From assembly GCA_026389675.1 (NCBI GenBank), contig JAPLHJ010000085.1, positions 1-11,347 on the forward strand: a stretch of 11,347 nt of DNA, given 5' to 3'. The notes beneath the pieces are model-generated. The model saw only the letters and a program-made list of their open reading frames with translations, was not told the DNA's origin and ran no database searches. Position numbers and translations under genes: made by a program. Within the stretch, counting starts at the first letter, position 1; each line of letters opens with the position of its first letter. This DNA comes from Chloroflexota bacterium (GTDB lineage Bacteria; Chloroflexota; Dehalococcoidia; GIF9; UBA5629). Below are positions 1 to 7,111 of the stretch, one piece after another.

Positions 1-388
1 CGTAGGTCTGCTGAAGGGCGACCTGGTACTGGTTGACCAGGGTATTGATCAGCCCGAGGACCGTTTCAAGCTGCTTTTTGTTATCTTTGATCAGGCGGAG
101 CCCAGCCATGGCCCTTTTGGTTTTGCGGGTGTCTTCATCGTTATGCGGAAGGGTGATGTTGCGGACCAATATCTCGTCGATCCCCTTTTTTATAAACCTG
201 GCGGCATCGCCCTCCGGGAATTTGCCCAGTTCAGATAAAAGGTCGCATTTTTCATCCTGGATAAAAAAGGAGGCTATCCTGTTGCCCTCGGGTACATACT
301 TAATGCTGTTGAGTTCATCCTGGCTGACCTTGCCCAATTTATCGGCTTTTTCCATGGCTAGCTGCCACGCACTTTTCATTTCTCCCAT
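1..388 (-). CDS. Unrecognised small protein, 3' end cut by window edge
   Basis: A minus-strand frame is open from an ATG at 388-386 to the left edge, giving about 129 residues with the C-terminus missing. A GGAG ribosome site (397-400) sits 8 bases upstream of the ATG. The protein begins MGEMKSAWQLAMEKADKLGK and is strongly charged and helical, with later stretches such as RFIKKGIDEILVRN and LRLIKDNKKQLETV that could form coiled coil. There is no signal peptide, membrane segment or known catalytic motif. It starts 28 bases after the rimI stop codon, so the two are probably cotranscribed. I associate this type of protein with Dehalococcoidia but know no function for it. The overlapping open frame on the plus strand is low-complexity in character and is less credible. 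Confidence 0.72.
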   Translation of the reverse strand, partial: MGEMKSAWQLAMEKADKLGKVSQDELNSIKYVPEGNRIASFFIQDEKCDLLSELGKFPEGDAARFIKKGIDEILVRNITLPHNDEDTRKTKRAMAGLRLIKDNKKQLETVLGLINTLVNQYQVALQQTY

Positions 389-416
389 GATTTACGCTCC
401 ATATTTTTCTTTAAAT

Positions 417-1091
417 TCAAGGATAGCACCGGCAACAGCGGTTGCGGTGTTCTTCCTTGAGGGATTGCAGGGTTGCCTGGTAGGCCGGCGAATCCAGCTC
501 GCAGGTAGTCATTATGAACGCGTCCTCTCCGTTATCCGAGTAGTATTTTCTGCGTGTACCCGCCATGGTAAAACCGTATTTTTCATACAGCGCCTGTGCT
601 GTCTTGTTGGAAACGCGCACTTCAAGGGTCACATATTTCGCGCGTAACTGCTGGGCAAGCTCGATGATATTAATCAGCAGCCATTCACCCAATCCCTGGT
701 TTTTACGGGTTGTTCTTACAGCTATGGTTACGATGTGGGCTTCGTCGACCATCATCCAGATGCCGGCCATGCCGGCCAAGTATTCCCTGCTTTGAACTGT
801 CTTGCCGGCTCTGAAAAAGCGATCATGCGAAAACAGCTGCCTGATGTATAAAGCTATTTCTTTTAAACCTGTAACAGACTGCCCGTTGCCGCCATTTTCA
901 GGGATTCCGTCCTCGCATATAACTATATAATGCGCCAGCTTATTGCGTAACTCATGATGGAAAGAACTGGCCGACGGATGCGGCCACTGGTTGGGGAAAG
1001 CATCGAGATCGATTTCCAGGGCCTGCGGGATATCGCCGTCAGCCATCCTTCTTATATGATACTGTTTAACCTGCTCAACTGCCTTTATCAT
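417..1091 (-). CDS. rimI: RimI-like GNAT N-acetyltransferase (ribosomal protein S18 alanine acetyltransferase)
   Basis: This 224-residue GNAT-fold acetyltransferase is expected to acetylate the N-terminal alanine of ribosomal protein S18 using acetyl-CoA in the cytoplasm. The first strand YHIRRMADGDIPQALEID (11-28) and AFPNQWP (31-37) match the RimI start. EAHIVTIAVRTTRKNQGLGE (117-136) carries the acetyl-CoA pyrophosphate loop (QGLGE), and ALYEKYGF (157-164) is the C-terminal GNAT signature. Typical RimI is about 150 residues. This one has an extra 45-residue segment (about 60-104) between strands and a Cys-rich tail (CCRC). The ATG at 1091 has no clear Shine-Dalgarno site. It was chosen because a start at Met16 would lose the first strand. 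The small unknown gene follows on the same strand. Exact substrate is inferred; another GNAT acetyltransferase role is possible. Confidence 0.85.
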   Translation of the reverse strand: MIKAVEQVKQYHIRRMADGDIPQALEIDLDAFPNQWPHPSASSFHHELRNKLAHYIVICEDGIPENGGNGQSVTGLKEIALYIRQLFSHDRFFRAGKTVQSREYLAGMAGIWMMVDEAHIVTIAVRTTRKNQGLGEWLLINIIELAQQLRAKYVTLEVRVSNKTAQALYEKYGFTMAGTRRKYYSDNGEDAFIMTTCELDSPAYQATLQSLKEEHRNRCCRCYP

Positions 1092-1206
1092 GTTAAATAC
1101 GCGGGAAATTTTAGCATATTTGATGTTGTTTTGCGTTTAGGCTACTGCTCCTGTAATTTCTGCAGTCTCTTGTATATACTATAGTTATTATATTAAGAGG
1201 TTGACC

Positions 1207-1533
1207 ATGAAGGAAAGAAGGATTGTAGCCGAAGTATCTGTTGTGCCTCTGGGCACGGGCAGCGCCAGCGTCAGTGAATACGTCGCCGACTGCATCGGCA
1301 TTCTTGAGGGGAACAAAGAGGTTAATTACAGGTTGACCCCCATGGGCACTATCCTGGAAGGGACGCTCAGCGAGGTGCTTAAAGTAACTCAACAGATGCA
1401 TGCTGTGCCCTTTGCCAAGGGGGCAGCGCGTGTGGTCACCACACTGAAAATAGATGACCGCATCGATAAAGAGCTGACCATGGAAGGAAAACTGAAATCG
1501 GTCCGTATGCGGAAGCCGGGGGTTAAGACCTGA
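1207..1533 (+). CDS. MTH1187-type thiamine-binding protein (DUF77 family)
   Basis: The product is a 108-residue protein of the MTH1187/YqgV family, small ferredoxin-like-fold proteins that assemble as tetramers and have been linked to thiamine binding. The recognisable pattern is an N-terminal strand VAEVSVVPLGTGSASVSEYV, then YRLTPMGTILEGTLSEVLKV in the middle, and a final strand VVTTLKIDDRID. The ATG at 1207 was preferred to the TTG at 1201. AAGAGG at 1195-1200 lies 6 bases before the ATG but directly against the TTG. The stop codon shares one base with the pyrD start (TGATG at 1531-1535), so translation of the two is probably coupled. The 115-base gap to rimI is divergent and AT-rich, with a possible -10 element (TATACT, 1175-1180). 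No link between thiamine binding and pyrimidine synthesis is evident; the pairing may be only transcriptional. Confidence 0.88.
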   Translation: MKERRIVAEVSVVPLGTGSASVSEYVADCIGILEGNKEVNYRLTPMGTILEGTLSEVLKVTQQMHAVPFAKGAARVVTTLKIDDRIDKELTMEGKLKSVRMRKPGVKT

Positions 1534-2453
1534 TGTCCCAATCTTCGTTAAGGGTCCAGGTTGCGCCCGGCCTCAGTCTGGCAAACCCGGTTATCGCCGC
1601 GTCGGGTACCTGGGGATATGGTGATGAGACCGCGGACCTGGTGGATTTTCGCAGGCTCGGCGCAATTATCTGCAAGGCAACCACCTTAAAACCGAGGGCG
1701 GGAAATCCTCAACCGCGGATTATCGAAGTCACGGGCGGAATCTTAAACTCGGTCGGGTTGGAGAATATCGGGGTGGAGGCGCTGATCAGTGAAAAAGCGC
1801 CCGCCTGGGCAACCTGGAGCGTGCCGGTTATAGTCAATATCGCCGGGGAGACGGTGGACGAGTACCGTAGGATAGCTTCCAAGCTGGATGGTGTGGCCGG
1901 TATCAGCGGCATAGAAGTTAATATAAGCTGCCCCAATGTCAAAAAAGGCGGCATGCAATTCGGCACCGACCCGGTTTGTGCGGCTGAAGTTACCTCCGCG
2001 GTCAGGAAGTCAACTTCGCTGCCGGTCATAGTGAAATTAAGCCCTAACGTGACGGATATCATTGCCATCGCCAGGGCGGTCGAGTCGGCGGGAGCGGACG
2101 CCGTATCGCTGATCAATACCCTCGGCGGTATGTCGATCGACGTTAAAAGACGCAGGCCGGGCCTCGGCAATATAACAGGCGGGCTGTCCGGTCCGGCCAT
2201 TAAACCCATAGCCCTGTCCATGGTATGGAAGGTCGCAGGCTGTGTTAAGGTCCCGGTTATCGGGTGTGGTGGCATAATGAACGCTGAAGATGCACTGGAA
2301 TTTATTATGGCAGGCGCGACCGCGGTGGAGGTGGGAACGGCCAACCTGGTCAACCCGCAGACCGCACTTGATATTATCGATGGCCTTCGTCAATTTATCA
2401 GGGCCGAGGGTATCGGCAATATCACTGACCTGCGCGGCGCCGCCAGGCTGTAG
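1533..2453 (+). CDS. pyrD: Dihydroorotate dehydrogenase, class 1B catalytic subunit
   Basis: PyrD oxidises dihydroorotate to orotate in de novo pyrimidine synthesis, using FMN bound in a TIM barrel. Visible motifs are SGTWGYG (24-30), the FMN/substrate loop CKATTLKPRAGNPQPR (47-62), NSVGLEN (72-78), and NISCPNVKKGG (130-140). Cys133 in the last of these is the catalytic base that marks class 1; class 2 enzymes use Ser. Further motifs are VIVKLSPNVTDI (about 165-176), the NTLGG loop, and the phosphate-binding IGCGGI and AGATAVEVGTA near the end. At 306 residues it has the usual length. Class 1B enzymes work with an iron-sulfur/FAD subunit, PyrK, which transfers electrons to NAD; no pyrK is in this window. 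It overlaps the preceding gene by one base. Its 3' end faces the acyl-CoA dehydrogenase gene across 24 bases with no obvious terminator hairpin. Confidence 0.96.
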   Translation: MSQSSLRVQVAPGLSLANPVIAASGTWGYGDETADLVDFRRLGAIICKATTLKPRAGNPQPRIIEVTGGILNSVGLENIGVEALISEKAPAWATWSVPVIVNIAGETVDEYRRIASKLDGVAGISGIEVNISCPNVKKGGMQFGTDPVCAAEVTSAVRKSTSLPVIVKLSPNVTDIIAIARAVESAGADAVSLINTLGGMSIDVKRRRPGLGNITGGLSGPAIKPIALSMVWKVAGCVKVPVIGCGGIMNAEDALEFIMAGATAVEVGTANLVNPQTALDIIDGLRQFIRAEGIGNITDLRGAARL

Positions 2454-2477
2454 CCGCTCCCGCCGTTTAATCAACTG

Positions 2478-3620
2478 TTACTGGGTGATCAGTGCGCGCG
2501 CAATGGTCATACGCTGCATCTCGGAAGTGCCTTCGTAAATCTCGGTGATCTTGGCGTCGCGCAGGTAGCGCTCCATGGGATAGTCCCTGCAATAGCCGTA
2601 TCCGCCGTGGATCTGCAGGGCCTTATTGGTTACAAAGCTCGAAACTTCGGCGGCATAAAGCTTGGCCATCGCTGCCTCTTTCATATATGACACGCCCTTG
2701 TCTTTCAGCCAGGCCGCGCGGTAAACCATCATGCGCGCCGCATCGATCTGGGTGGCCATATCCGCCAGCATCCACTGGATAGCCTGATGCTGCGCCAGGG
2801 GCTTGCCGAATTGCACACGCGTTTGAGAGTAGGCCAGGGCGTCGTCGAAGGCGGCCTGCGATATGCCCAGCGCCTGCGCAGCTACGGTAACACGGCTGGC
2901 ATCGATGGATTCCATAGCGTAGCGGAGCCCTTTGCCCGATTCGCCTAACTGGTTTTCCTTCGGGACCTTGCAGTTCTCGAATACCAGCTCGGCTGTTGAC
3001 GAACCGTGGATGCCCATCTTGTGTTCCAGCTTGCCTACGGAGTAACCGGGGGTATTGCTCTCAACTATATATGCTGATATGCCCCTGTTTCCCTTGGACT
3101 TGTCCTCCATGGCGAAAACCACGGCGATCGACGCTTCGGCCCCGTTGGTGATAAAGATTTTATTGCCGTTTATCACGACGTTGTTGCCTTCGCGCGTTGC
3201 CGTAGTCGTCGTGGCGCCGGCGTCGCTGCCCGCGCCCGGTTCGGTCAGGACAAAGCAACATATTTTATCTCCCCGCGCGATCGGCGCCACATACTTCTTT
3301 TTCTGTTCCTCGGTGCCGAATTTATAGATGGGATAGCAGGCCAGCGACAGGTTGGCTAAGAATATCGCCGCCAATCCGCCCGAGGCCCTGGCAAGCTCTT
3401 CACAGCATATGGTCATGGACAGGTAATCTCCGCCGCTCCCGCCGTATTTCTCGTCGATGGTTATGCCGAAAATGCCGAGCTCCGCCGCTTTCTTAAAGAT
3501 CTCCGCGGGAAATTTGCCCTCCTCGTCGATCTTGTTTGCTTCGGGCTTGACCACGTTGGTGGCGAAGTCTCTTACCATTGATTGGAACATCTTCTGTTCC
3601 TCGCTTAAATAGAAATCCAT
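2478..3620 (-). CDS. Acyl-CoA dehydrogenase (FAD-dependent)
   Basis: This 380-residue enzyme desaturates an acyl-CoA at the alpha-beta position and passes electrons, normally through an electron-transfer flavoprotein. The standard three-domain layout is present. The N-terminal helical domain runs from MDFYLSEEQKMFQSMVRDFA. The beta domain contains CFVLTEPGAGSDAG and KIFITNGAEA. The C-terminal helical domain contains QTRVQFGKPLAQHQAIQ and LQIHGGYGYCRDYPMERYLRD. IYEGTSEMQRM near the C-terminus places Glu363 as the probable catalytic base, the position used in short/medium-chain and butyryl-CoA-type enzymes rather than in isovaleryl-CoA dehydrogenase. An AGGAGG site lies 5 bases before the ATG (complement of 3626-3631). 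It follows the flavodoxin-type gene by 25 bases on the same strand, probably in one transcript. Chain-length or branched-chain preference cannot be read from the sequence. No etfAB is present here. Confidence 0.95.
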   Translation of the reverse strand: MDFYLSEEQKMFQSMVRDFATNVVKPEANKIDEEGKFPAEIFKKAAELGIFGITIDEKYGGSGGDYLSMTICCEELARASGGLAAIFLANLSLACYPIYKFGTEEQKKKYVAPIARGDKICCFVLTEPGAGSDAGATTTTATREGNNVVINGNKIFITNGAEASIAVVFAMEDKSKGNRGISAYIVESNTPGYSVGKLEHKMGIHGSSTAELVFENCKVPKENQLGESGKGLRYAMESIDASRVTVAAQALGISQAAFDDALAYSQTRVQFGKPLAQHQAIQWMLADMATQIDAARMMVYRAAWLKDKGVSYMKEAAMAKLYAAEVSSFVTNKALQIHGGYGYCRDYPMERYLRDAKITEIYEGTSEMQRMTIARALITQ

Positions 3621-3645
3621 TTAAACCTCCTCTTAATTTGTATAT

Positions 3646-4248
3646 TTAATTTGCCAATTGTTGCCCGAGTAAAAAAGCCTCTTTCAGGAAGGCCGGATGC
3701 TCAGTTATAGCGTTACACATGTCGATTCCCGGCAGCAATAATTCGCCCGAATATTCTATATCAAGAGTTTTGTACCAGCTTTTCACGGTGGCAACCGATC
3801 CCTGGAAGAGATTGGTATACCCTGTCCCGCCGGCTGAGATAAATATGCCTTTCCTGGCCGGGCCAGTTTTCAAGCAAATCCGGAGATTCAGAACGTTTTT
3901 TAGCACCCATAAGGCCTGGCAACGGTCTATCATGGCCTTGGCCTGGGCGGTCAGGCCCATGAAAAATACCGGGGAAGCAATTATGAATCGGTCGAATTCC
4001 CTGATATCCTGGTGGATCTGCTGCATGTCGTCCTCAATCACACACCGGCCGCCTAATTGAATGCAGGCGTCGCAATGCTGGCAGGGCGAGATATCCAGGT
4101 CCGCCAGGGTAACCTGCTTTACCAGTATGCCCTGCCCTGCGGCGCCCGCAATAGCTTCGTTGAGCAGGCGGTCGGTGTTGCATCCCCGGCGCGGGCTGCC
4201 GGCCATAGCCAACAGCTTCAATTTTTGTGGGATCTCCGGATTGCTCAT
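3646..4248 (-). CDS. Flavodoxin-fold NAD(P)H/FMN protein, iron-sulfur flavoprotein-like
   Basis: The product is a 200-residue flavodoxin-like protein that should bind FMN. The phosphate loop is AGSPRRGCNTDRLL (16-29). ASPVFFMGLTAQAKAMIDRC (91-110) is the usual NADPH-dependent FMN reductase segment, and GGTGY follows around residue 140. A compact cysteine cluster, Cys56-X2-Cys59-X2-Cys62-X6-Cys69, followed by IEDDM matches the arrangement that binds a [4Fe-4S] cluster in the iron-sulfur flavoproteins (Isf family). Electron transfer is therefore the likely role, possibly with the acyl-CoA dehydrogenase encoded next. The frame stays open to an ATG at 4308. The ATG at 4248 was chosen because the extra 20 residues are not family-like and that upstream ATG has no ribosome site, although the chosen start also has only a weak one. 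Physiological partner unknown. Confidence 0.85.
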   Translation of the reverse strand: MSNPEIPQKLKLLAMAGSPRRGCNTDRLLNEAIAGAAGQGILVKQVTLADLDISPCQHCDACIQLGGRCVIEDDMQQIHQDIREFDRFIIASPVFFMGLTAQAKAMIDRCQALWVLKNVLNLRICLKTGPARKGIFISAGGTGYTNLFQGSVATVKSWYKTLDIEYSGELLLPGIDMCNAITEHPAFLKEAFLLGQQLAN

Positions 4249-4279
4249 AGTTAATTGGACCTGTAATAAAAACAAGTAA

Positions 4280-4344
4280 TGATATAATGTAACGCTGATA
4301 TTTTGCAATCAGCCTGTAGATTGGCTAAAATGTAGCCGGTTTTT
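4280..4344 (+). promoter_or_regulatory. Extended -10 promoter and two-hairpin leader before the acyl-CoA synthetase beta gene
   Basis: TGATATAAT at 4280-4288 is an extended -10 element with a perfect TATAAT; no good -35 is seen at the usual distance. Transcription would start near 4295 and leave a leader of about 98 bases. Two inverted repeats follow: GCTGAT/ATCAGC (4294-4299 with 4308-4313), then GGCTA/TAGCC (4323-4327 with 4333-4337) leading into GG and five T (4340-4344). The second resembles a weak intrinsic terminator placed ahead of the gene. The gene itself has AGGAG at 4381-4385. Function is inferred. Confidence 0.4.
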
Positions 4345-4392
4345 ACTATGTGATTGAACACTGATTGCGCCATACGAAAGAGGAGATGAAAG

Positions 4393-5094
4393 ATGACAAA
4401 AGCTGAGATTTTGGGTAAAGCCAGGCAGGAAAAGAGGACTTTGCTGACTGAGATCGAATCCAAAGAGCTGTTGAAAGCCGCCAAAATCCCGGTGGTTGAA
4501 ACAAAGCTGGCAACATCCAAAACTGAGGCAATAGAACTGGCCAAGACAATGGGATTTCCTGTTGTCATGAAAATTGTGTCGCCGGACGTAGTTCATAAAA
4601 GTGACGCGGGCGGCGTAAAGCTGAATATTCTGAATGCCACGCAGGCGGGCAAAGCCTATAGCGAGATATTAGCCAGCGTGAAAAAGCATTATCCCAAAGC
4701 TAAAATTGTGGGCGTTACCGTGCAAAAAATGGCCAAGCAGGGTATCGAAATCATCATCGGCATGACCAAGGACGCCCAATTCGGCCCGGTCATCATGTTC
4801 GGCCTCGGTGGGATTCTCGTTGAGGTGCTTAAAGATGTCTCATTCCGCATAGTGCCTATGACCAAGAGGGACGCGGGCGAGATGATAACCGAAATCAAGG
4901 GCTTCCCGATTCTCAAAGGTTACCGCGGCCAGGACCCGGCTGATGTCCCTTACCTGGAAGATCTGATAGTTAAGGTGTCAGATTTCGTAGATAAGAATCC
5001 TGAGATAAAAGAGCTCGACCTCAATCCCGTTTTCGCCTATAAGAGCGGGGCGTTGGCGGTGGACGCGCGAATAATCTTAGAGCCGGCGTCTTAG
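4393..5094 (+). CDS. ADP-forming acyl-CoA synthetase, beta (ATP-grasp) subunit
   Basis: The 233-residue protein is an ATP-grasp subunit of the NDP-forming acyl/acetyl-CoA synthetase family, which interconverts acyl-CoA + ADP + phosphate with acid + CoA + ATP. After an N-terminal helix (LLTEIESKELLKAAKIPVVE) come GFPVVMKIVSPDVVHKSDAGGV (54-75), GIEIIIGMTKDAQFGPVIMF, and the closing ELDLNPVFAY. His68 in VHKSDAGG lies where the ADP-forming acetyl-CoA synthetase beta subunit carries its second phosphoryl-transfer histidine. The length fits a separate beta subunit. AGGAG lies 7 bases before the ATG. The alpha partner is encoded on the opposite strand and the two coding ends overlap by 18 bases (5077-5094). 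The pair most likely forms one enzyme. Substrate acid is unknown; the nearby acyl-CoA dehydrogenase suggests a fatty or branched acyl group. Confidence 0.9.
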   Translation: MTKAEILGKARQEKRTLLTEIESKELLKAAKIPVVETKLATSKTEAIELAKTMGFPVVMKIVSPDVVHKSDAGGVKLNILNATQAGKAYSEILASVKKHYPKAKIVGVTVQKMAKQGIEIIIGMTKDAQFGPVIMFGLGGILVEVLKDVSFRIVPMTKRDAGEMITEIKGFPILKGYRGQDPADVPYLEDLIVKVSDFVDKNPEIKELDLNPVFAYKSGALAVDARIILEPAS

Positions 5095-6459
5095 CCGGGA
5101 ATAATGCCACAGGTGTGAGAAGGCCCTTGCGGCCCTCTCAGGCGTATGGAAAGCCAGGTGCTTGCCGTCCTGCTGTAAACCGTTGATGAAATCACCGTTG
5201 TATGTGCCGGAGATGGCGGACATAAAAGGCTTGTGCGGATATTTTTCTGCCAGGAAATTCAGGAACATCGCCATCATTTCGTCGAATTTCGGGGTAAAGG
5301 CAACCTGGGTAAACATCACGCCCCCGATCTCATCATCAGAGAGCAGAATTTCCATCACCTCGCTCATGGCACGCCCCTGGTCAGGGTACCCCATCATGAT
5401 AGGCCAGTAATCCACTGGGTTGCCGACCTTCAGCCAGGCCGGCGCCAGCTTAACCAGTTTGGCGGTGGTGTCCTCAGACCAATTGCCTATCTCCAGTCCG
5501 GTATCACGCATGGCATCCATCGCCAGTATGCCGGCGGCGCCGCTGAATGTGGCAACCACTATTTTGTTGTTTTTCATCAGGGGTGCCATGCTGAACATCC
5601 TGACAGTATCGAAGAACTCTTCAATGTCGCTGACACGGATGGCCCCCGCGCGTTTCAAAGCTGAGTCCCATAGCAGGCTGTTTCCCGCCAGCGATCCCGT
5701 GTGTGACTGCATGGCCCTGGCCGCCTGCTCGCTTCTGCCGGTCTTCAATACGATGACAGGTTTTTTAACGGTCACCCGTTCCATAGTTTTCAGCAAAACC
5801 TGTGGGTTATTGACGCCCTCGATGTGGAGCCCGATGACATTGACCTGCGGATCATTTTCAAAATAGTCCAGGGCCTCCGTGAAGCCGATATCGCAGGCGT
5901 TGCCGAGGTCAATGCATTTCCCGGTTAACCTGAATTCGGGCAGGCCATGGAAGAACAGGCCGGATTGGCATACTATACCAACGGGATTCTTATCGAGTTT
6001 GATGCGGGCAAACGATGTACTGAAATTGATGAAGGCGTTGGCCGTCCCGAACGTGTTGGGTCCCAGTACACGTATGCCCGTAGTACGTACTATCTCTGTC
6101 AACTGCCGGCTGAGCTCATGCCCTTCCTCATCCATGGCATCGCTGAAACCCTGTGCCACTATGATTGCGCTCTTTATGCCTTTGTCAGCGCAGGAGCGTA
6201 ACACCACGGGCACTACATCACGCGCTGTGACGATGAGCGCCAGGTCTATGGGGTCGACTATCCCGGAGATGTCCGCGTAGGCTTTAACGCCGAGTATCTC
6301 ACCCGCGTTGGGGTTAATCGGATACAATTTGCCGGCATAGCCGTATGAAAGGATGTGCTCCAGGATGTTCATGGAGAAATCCCCGCTTTTACGTGTCGCG
6401 CCGACGATAGCAACAGACCCGGGCTCAACGAAATTATTCATAACCTCTGCGATATTCAT
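5077..6459 (-). CDS. ADP-forming acyl-CoA synthetase, alpha (CoA-binding) subunit
   Basis: This 460-residue protein has the alpha-subunit layout of NDP-forming acyl-CoA synthetases. A CoA-binding Rossmann domain (1-130) starts with VEPGSVAIVGATRKSGDFS. A succinyl-CoA-ligase-like domain (about 155-290) contains VGIVCQSGLFF and LHIEGV. A further ligase-CoA domain follows (about 300-430). SHTGSLAG (252-259) contains His253, the expected phosphorylated histidine; Glu214 in IEGV is at the place of the residue that stabilises it. AGGAGG (complement of 6465-6470) lies 5 bases before the ATG. The segment LFFHGLPEFRLTGKCIDLGNACD differs from the more common QSGALG form but keeps the fold pattern. In many relatives the alpha and beta parts are fused or adjacent on the same strand. 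Here they converge, so separate promoters must be balanced. Confidence 0.92.
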   Translation of the reverse strand: MNIAEVMNNFVEPGSVAIVGATRKSGDFSMNILEHILSYGYAGKLYPINPNAGEILGVKAYADISGIVDPIDLALIVTARDVVPVVLRSCADKGIKSAIIVAQGFSDAMDEEGHELSRQLTEIVRTTGIRVLGPNTFGTANAFINFSTSFARIKLDKNPVGIVCQSGLFFHGLPEFRLTGKCIDLGNACDIGFTEALDYFENDPQVNVIGLHIEGVNNPQVLLKTMERVTVKKPVIVLKTGRSEQAARAMQSHTGSLAGNSLLWDSALKRAGAIRVSDIEEFFDTVRMFSMAPLMKNNKIVVATFSGAAGILAMDAMRDTGLEIGNWSEDTTAKLVKLAPAWLKVGNPVDYWPIMMGYPDQGRAMSEVMEILLSDDEIGGVMFTQVAFTPKFDEMMAMFLNFLAEKYPHKPFMSAISGTYNGDFINGLQQDGKHLAFHTPERAARAFSHLWHYSRLRRRL

Positions 6460-6505
6460 GCCAACCTCCTGGACTGGAATTTTAATTGAACGTGACGATT
6501 TGCAT

Positions 6506-6535
6506 AGTCTATGATGGCTGAATAAGCCTTGTCAA
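6506..6535 (-). promoter_or_regulatory. Sigma-70-type promoter for the acyl-CoA synthetase alpha gene
   Basis: Read on the minus strand, a perfect TTGACA (complement of 6530-6535) is followed after 18 bases by TAGACT (complement of 6506-6511). Transcription would start near 6499, about 40 bases before the ATG at 6459. The spacer contains a small inverted repeat, GGCT/AGCC (6517-6529), which could be an operator or chance. Confidence 0.5.
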
Positions 6536-6561
6536 AGGATACCTGAAAAATATTTCTGCTT

Positions 6562-6888
6562 GTGCGGGAGGCTTCTTTGCTATATACTTTCAGGAGATCA
6601 TTTGGAGGCAAGCGTGACGTGACGGAGGAGGATCTCAAAACGGAATTCGCCGCCTTTGGTGTTGTATCCTCCGTGGCCCTGATTAAGGATAAGTACAGCG
6701 GCCAACCCAAGGGTTTTGCTTTTGTGGAGATGGCTAATAAGGAAGAAGGTGAGGCTGCCATAGCCGGGCTCAAGGGTAAGACGTTGAAAGAGAGGACTCT
6801 TGATCTCAGCGAGGCGAGGCCGCGCACGGATAGCAGGGGTGGCGGCAGGTCGTTCGGGGGCAAGCGCAAGCCGCAGAGAAGGCGTTAA
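6562..6888 (+). CDS. Small RRM-type RNA-binding protein with an abnormal N-terminus
   Basis: The frame encodes a glycine/arginine-tailed RRM protein of the kind found in cyanobacteria, Chloroflexota and others, which binds single-stranded RNA. From DVTEEDLKTEFAAFG (19-33) onward the RRM is normal. The RNP1 motif KGFAFVEM is at 50-57, then AIAGLKGKTL and ERTLDLSEARPR, and a basic tail GGGRSFGGKRKPQRRR. The expected first strand, normally of the form (I/L)(Y/F)VGNLS, is absent: RRSFGGKR occupies that place. The frame opens with GTG at 6562 and no ribosome site. Another possible start is GTG at 6619, with GGAGG at 6604-6608, which would delete the first strand altogether. The gene may therefore be damaged, recombined, or start in a way I cannot resolve. 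It is transcribed divergently from the alpha-subunit gene. Confidence 0.6.
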   Translation: MREASLLYTFRRSFGGKRDVTEEDLKTEFAAFGVVSSVALIKDKYSGQPKGFAFVEMANKEEGEAAIAGLKGKTLKERTLDLSEARPRTDSRGGGRSFGGKRKPQRRR

Positions 6889-6995
6889 ACAGGGCCGACC
6901 GTTCATTTTATTTGCCGGCTGCCTTTAATGTAGTTTTTTATAATCGGTAATTGCAATCATCCCGGGTGGGTTCTGATTGATCTGGGGTTTGTGGC

Positions 6996-7024
6996 TTGAC
7001 ACTGGGGGAGGCGCTTGGTAGTAT
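6996..7024 (+). promoter_or_regulatory. Promoter of tRNA-Ala
   Basis: A perfect TTGACA at 6996-7001 is followed after 17 bases by TAGTAT (7019-7024), with AT-rich sequence continuing to 7030. Transcription would start near 7031, just before the mature tRNA 5' end at 7037. The rest of the 148-base gap from 6889 shows nothing convincing. Confidence 0.6.
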
Positions 7025-7036
7025 AAAAATCTTCCT

Positions 7037-7109
7037 GGGGATATAGCTCAATTGGGAGAGCGCTGCGTTCGCAATGCAGAGGTCGGGGGTTCGAATCCCC
7101 CTATCTCCA
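7037..7109 (+). tRNA. tRNA-Ala (anticodon CGC)
   Basis: The 73-base sequence folds into a full cloverleaf. The acceptor stem GGGGATA/TATCTCC has one G-U pair. The D arm is GCTC/GAGC. The anticodon stem CTGCG/TGCAG carries loop TTCGCAA with anticodon CGC at 7070-7072, reading GCG alanine codons. The T arm is GGGGG-TTCGAAT-CCCCC, and the discriminator is A at 7109. CCA is not encoded. The 3' end abuts a recombinase remnant, which suggests that this gene once served as an integration site. Confidence 0.97.
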
Positions 7110-7111
7110 CG

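Noticed and set aside
33..647. Plus-strand open frame of 204 codons
   Set aside because: It lies antisense to two better-supported minus-strand genes, and its Ser/Leu-rich composition is typical of a shadow frame.
1709..2353. Long minus-strand open frame within pyrD
   Set aside because: Antisense shadow of a clearly identified gene; no family features.
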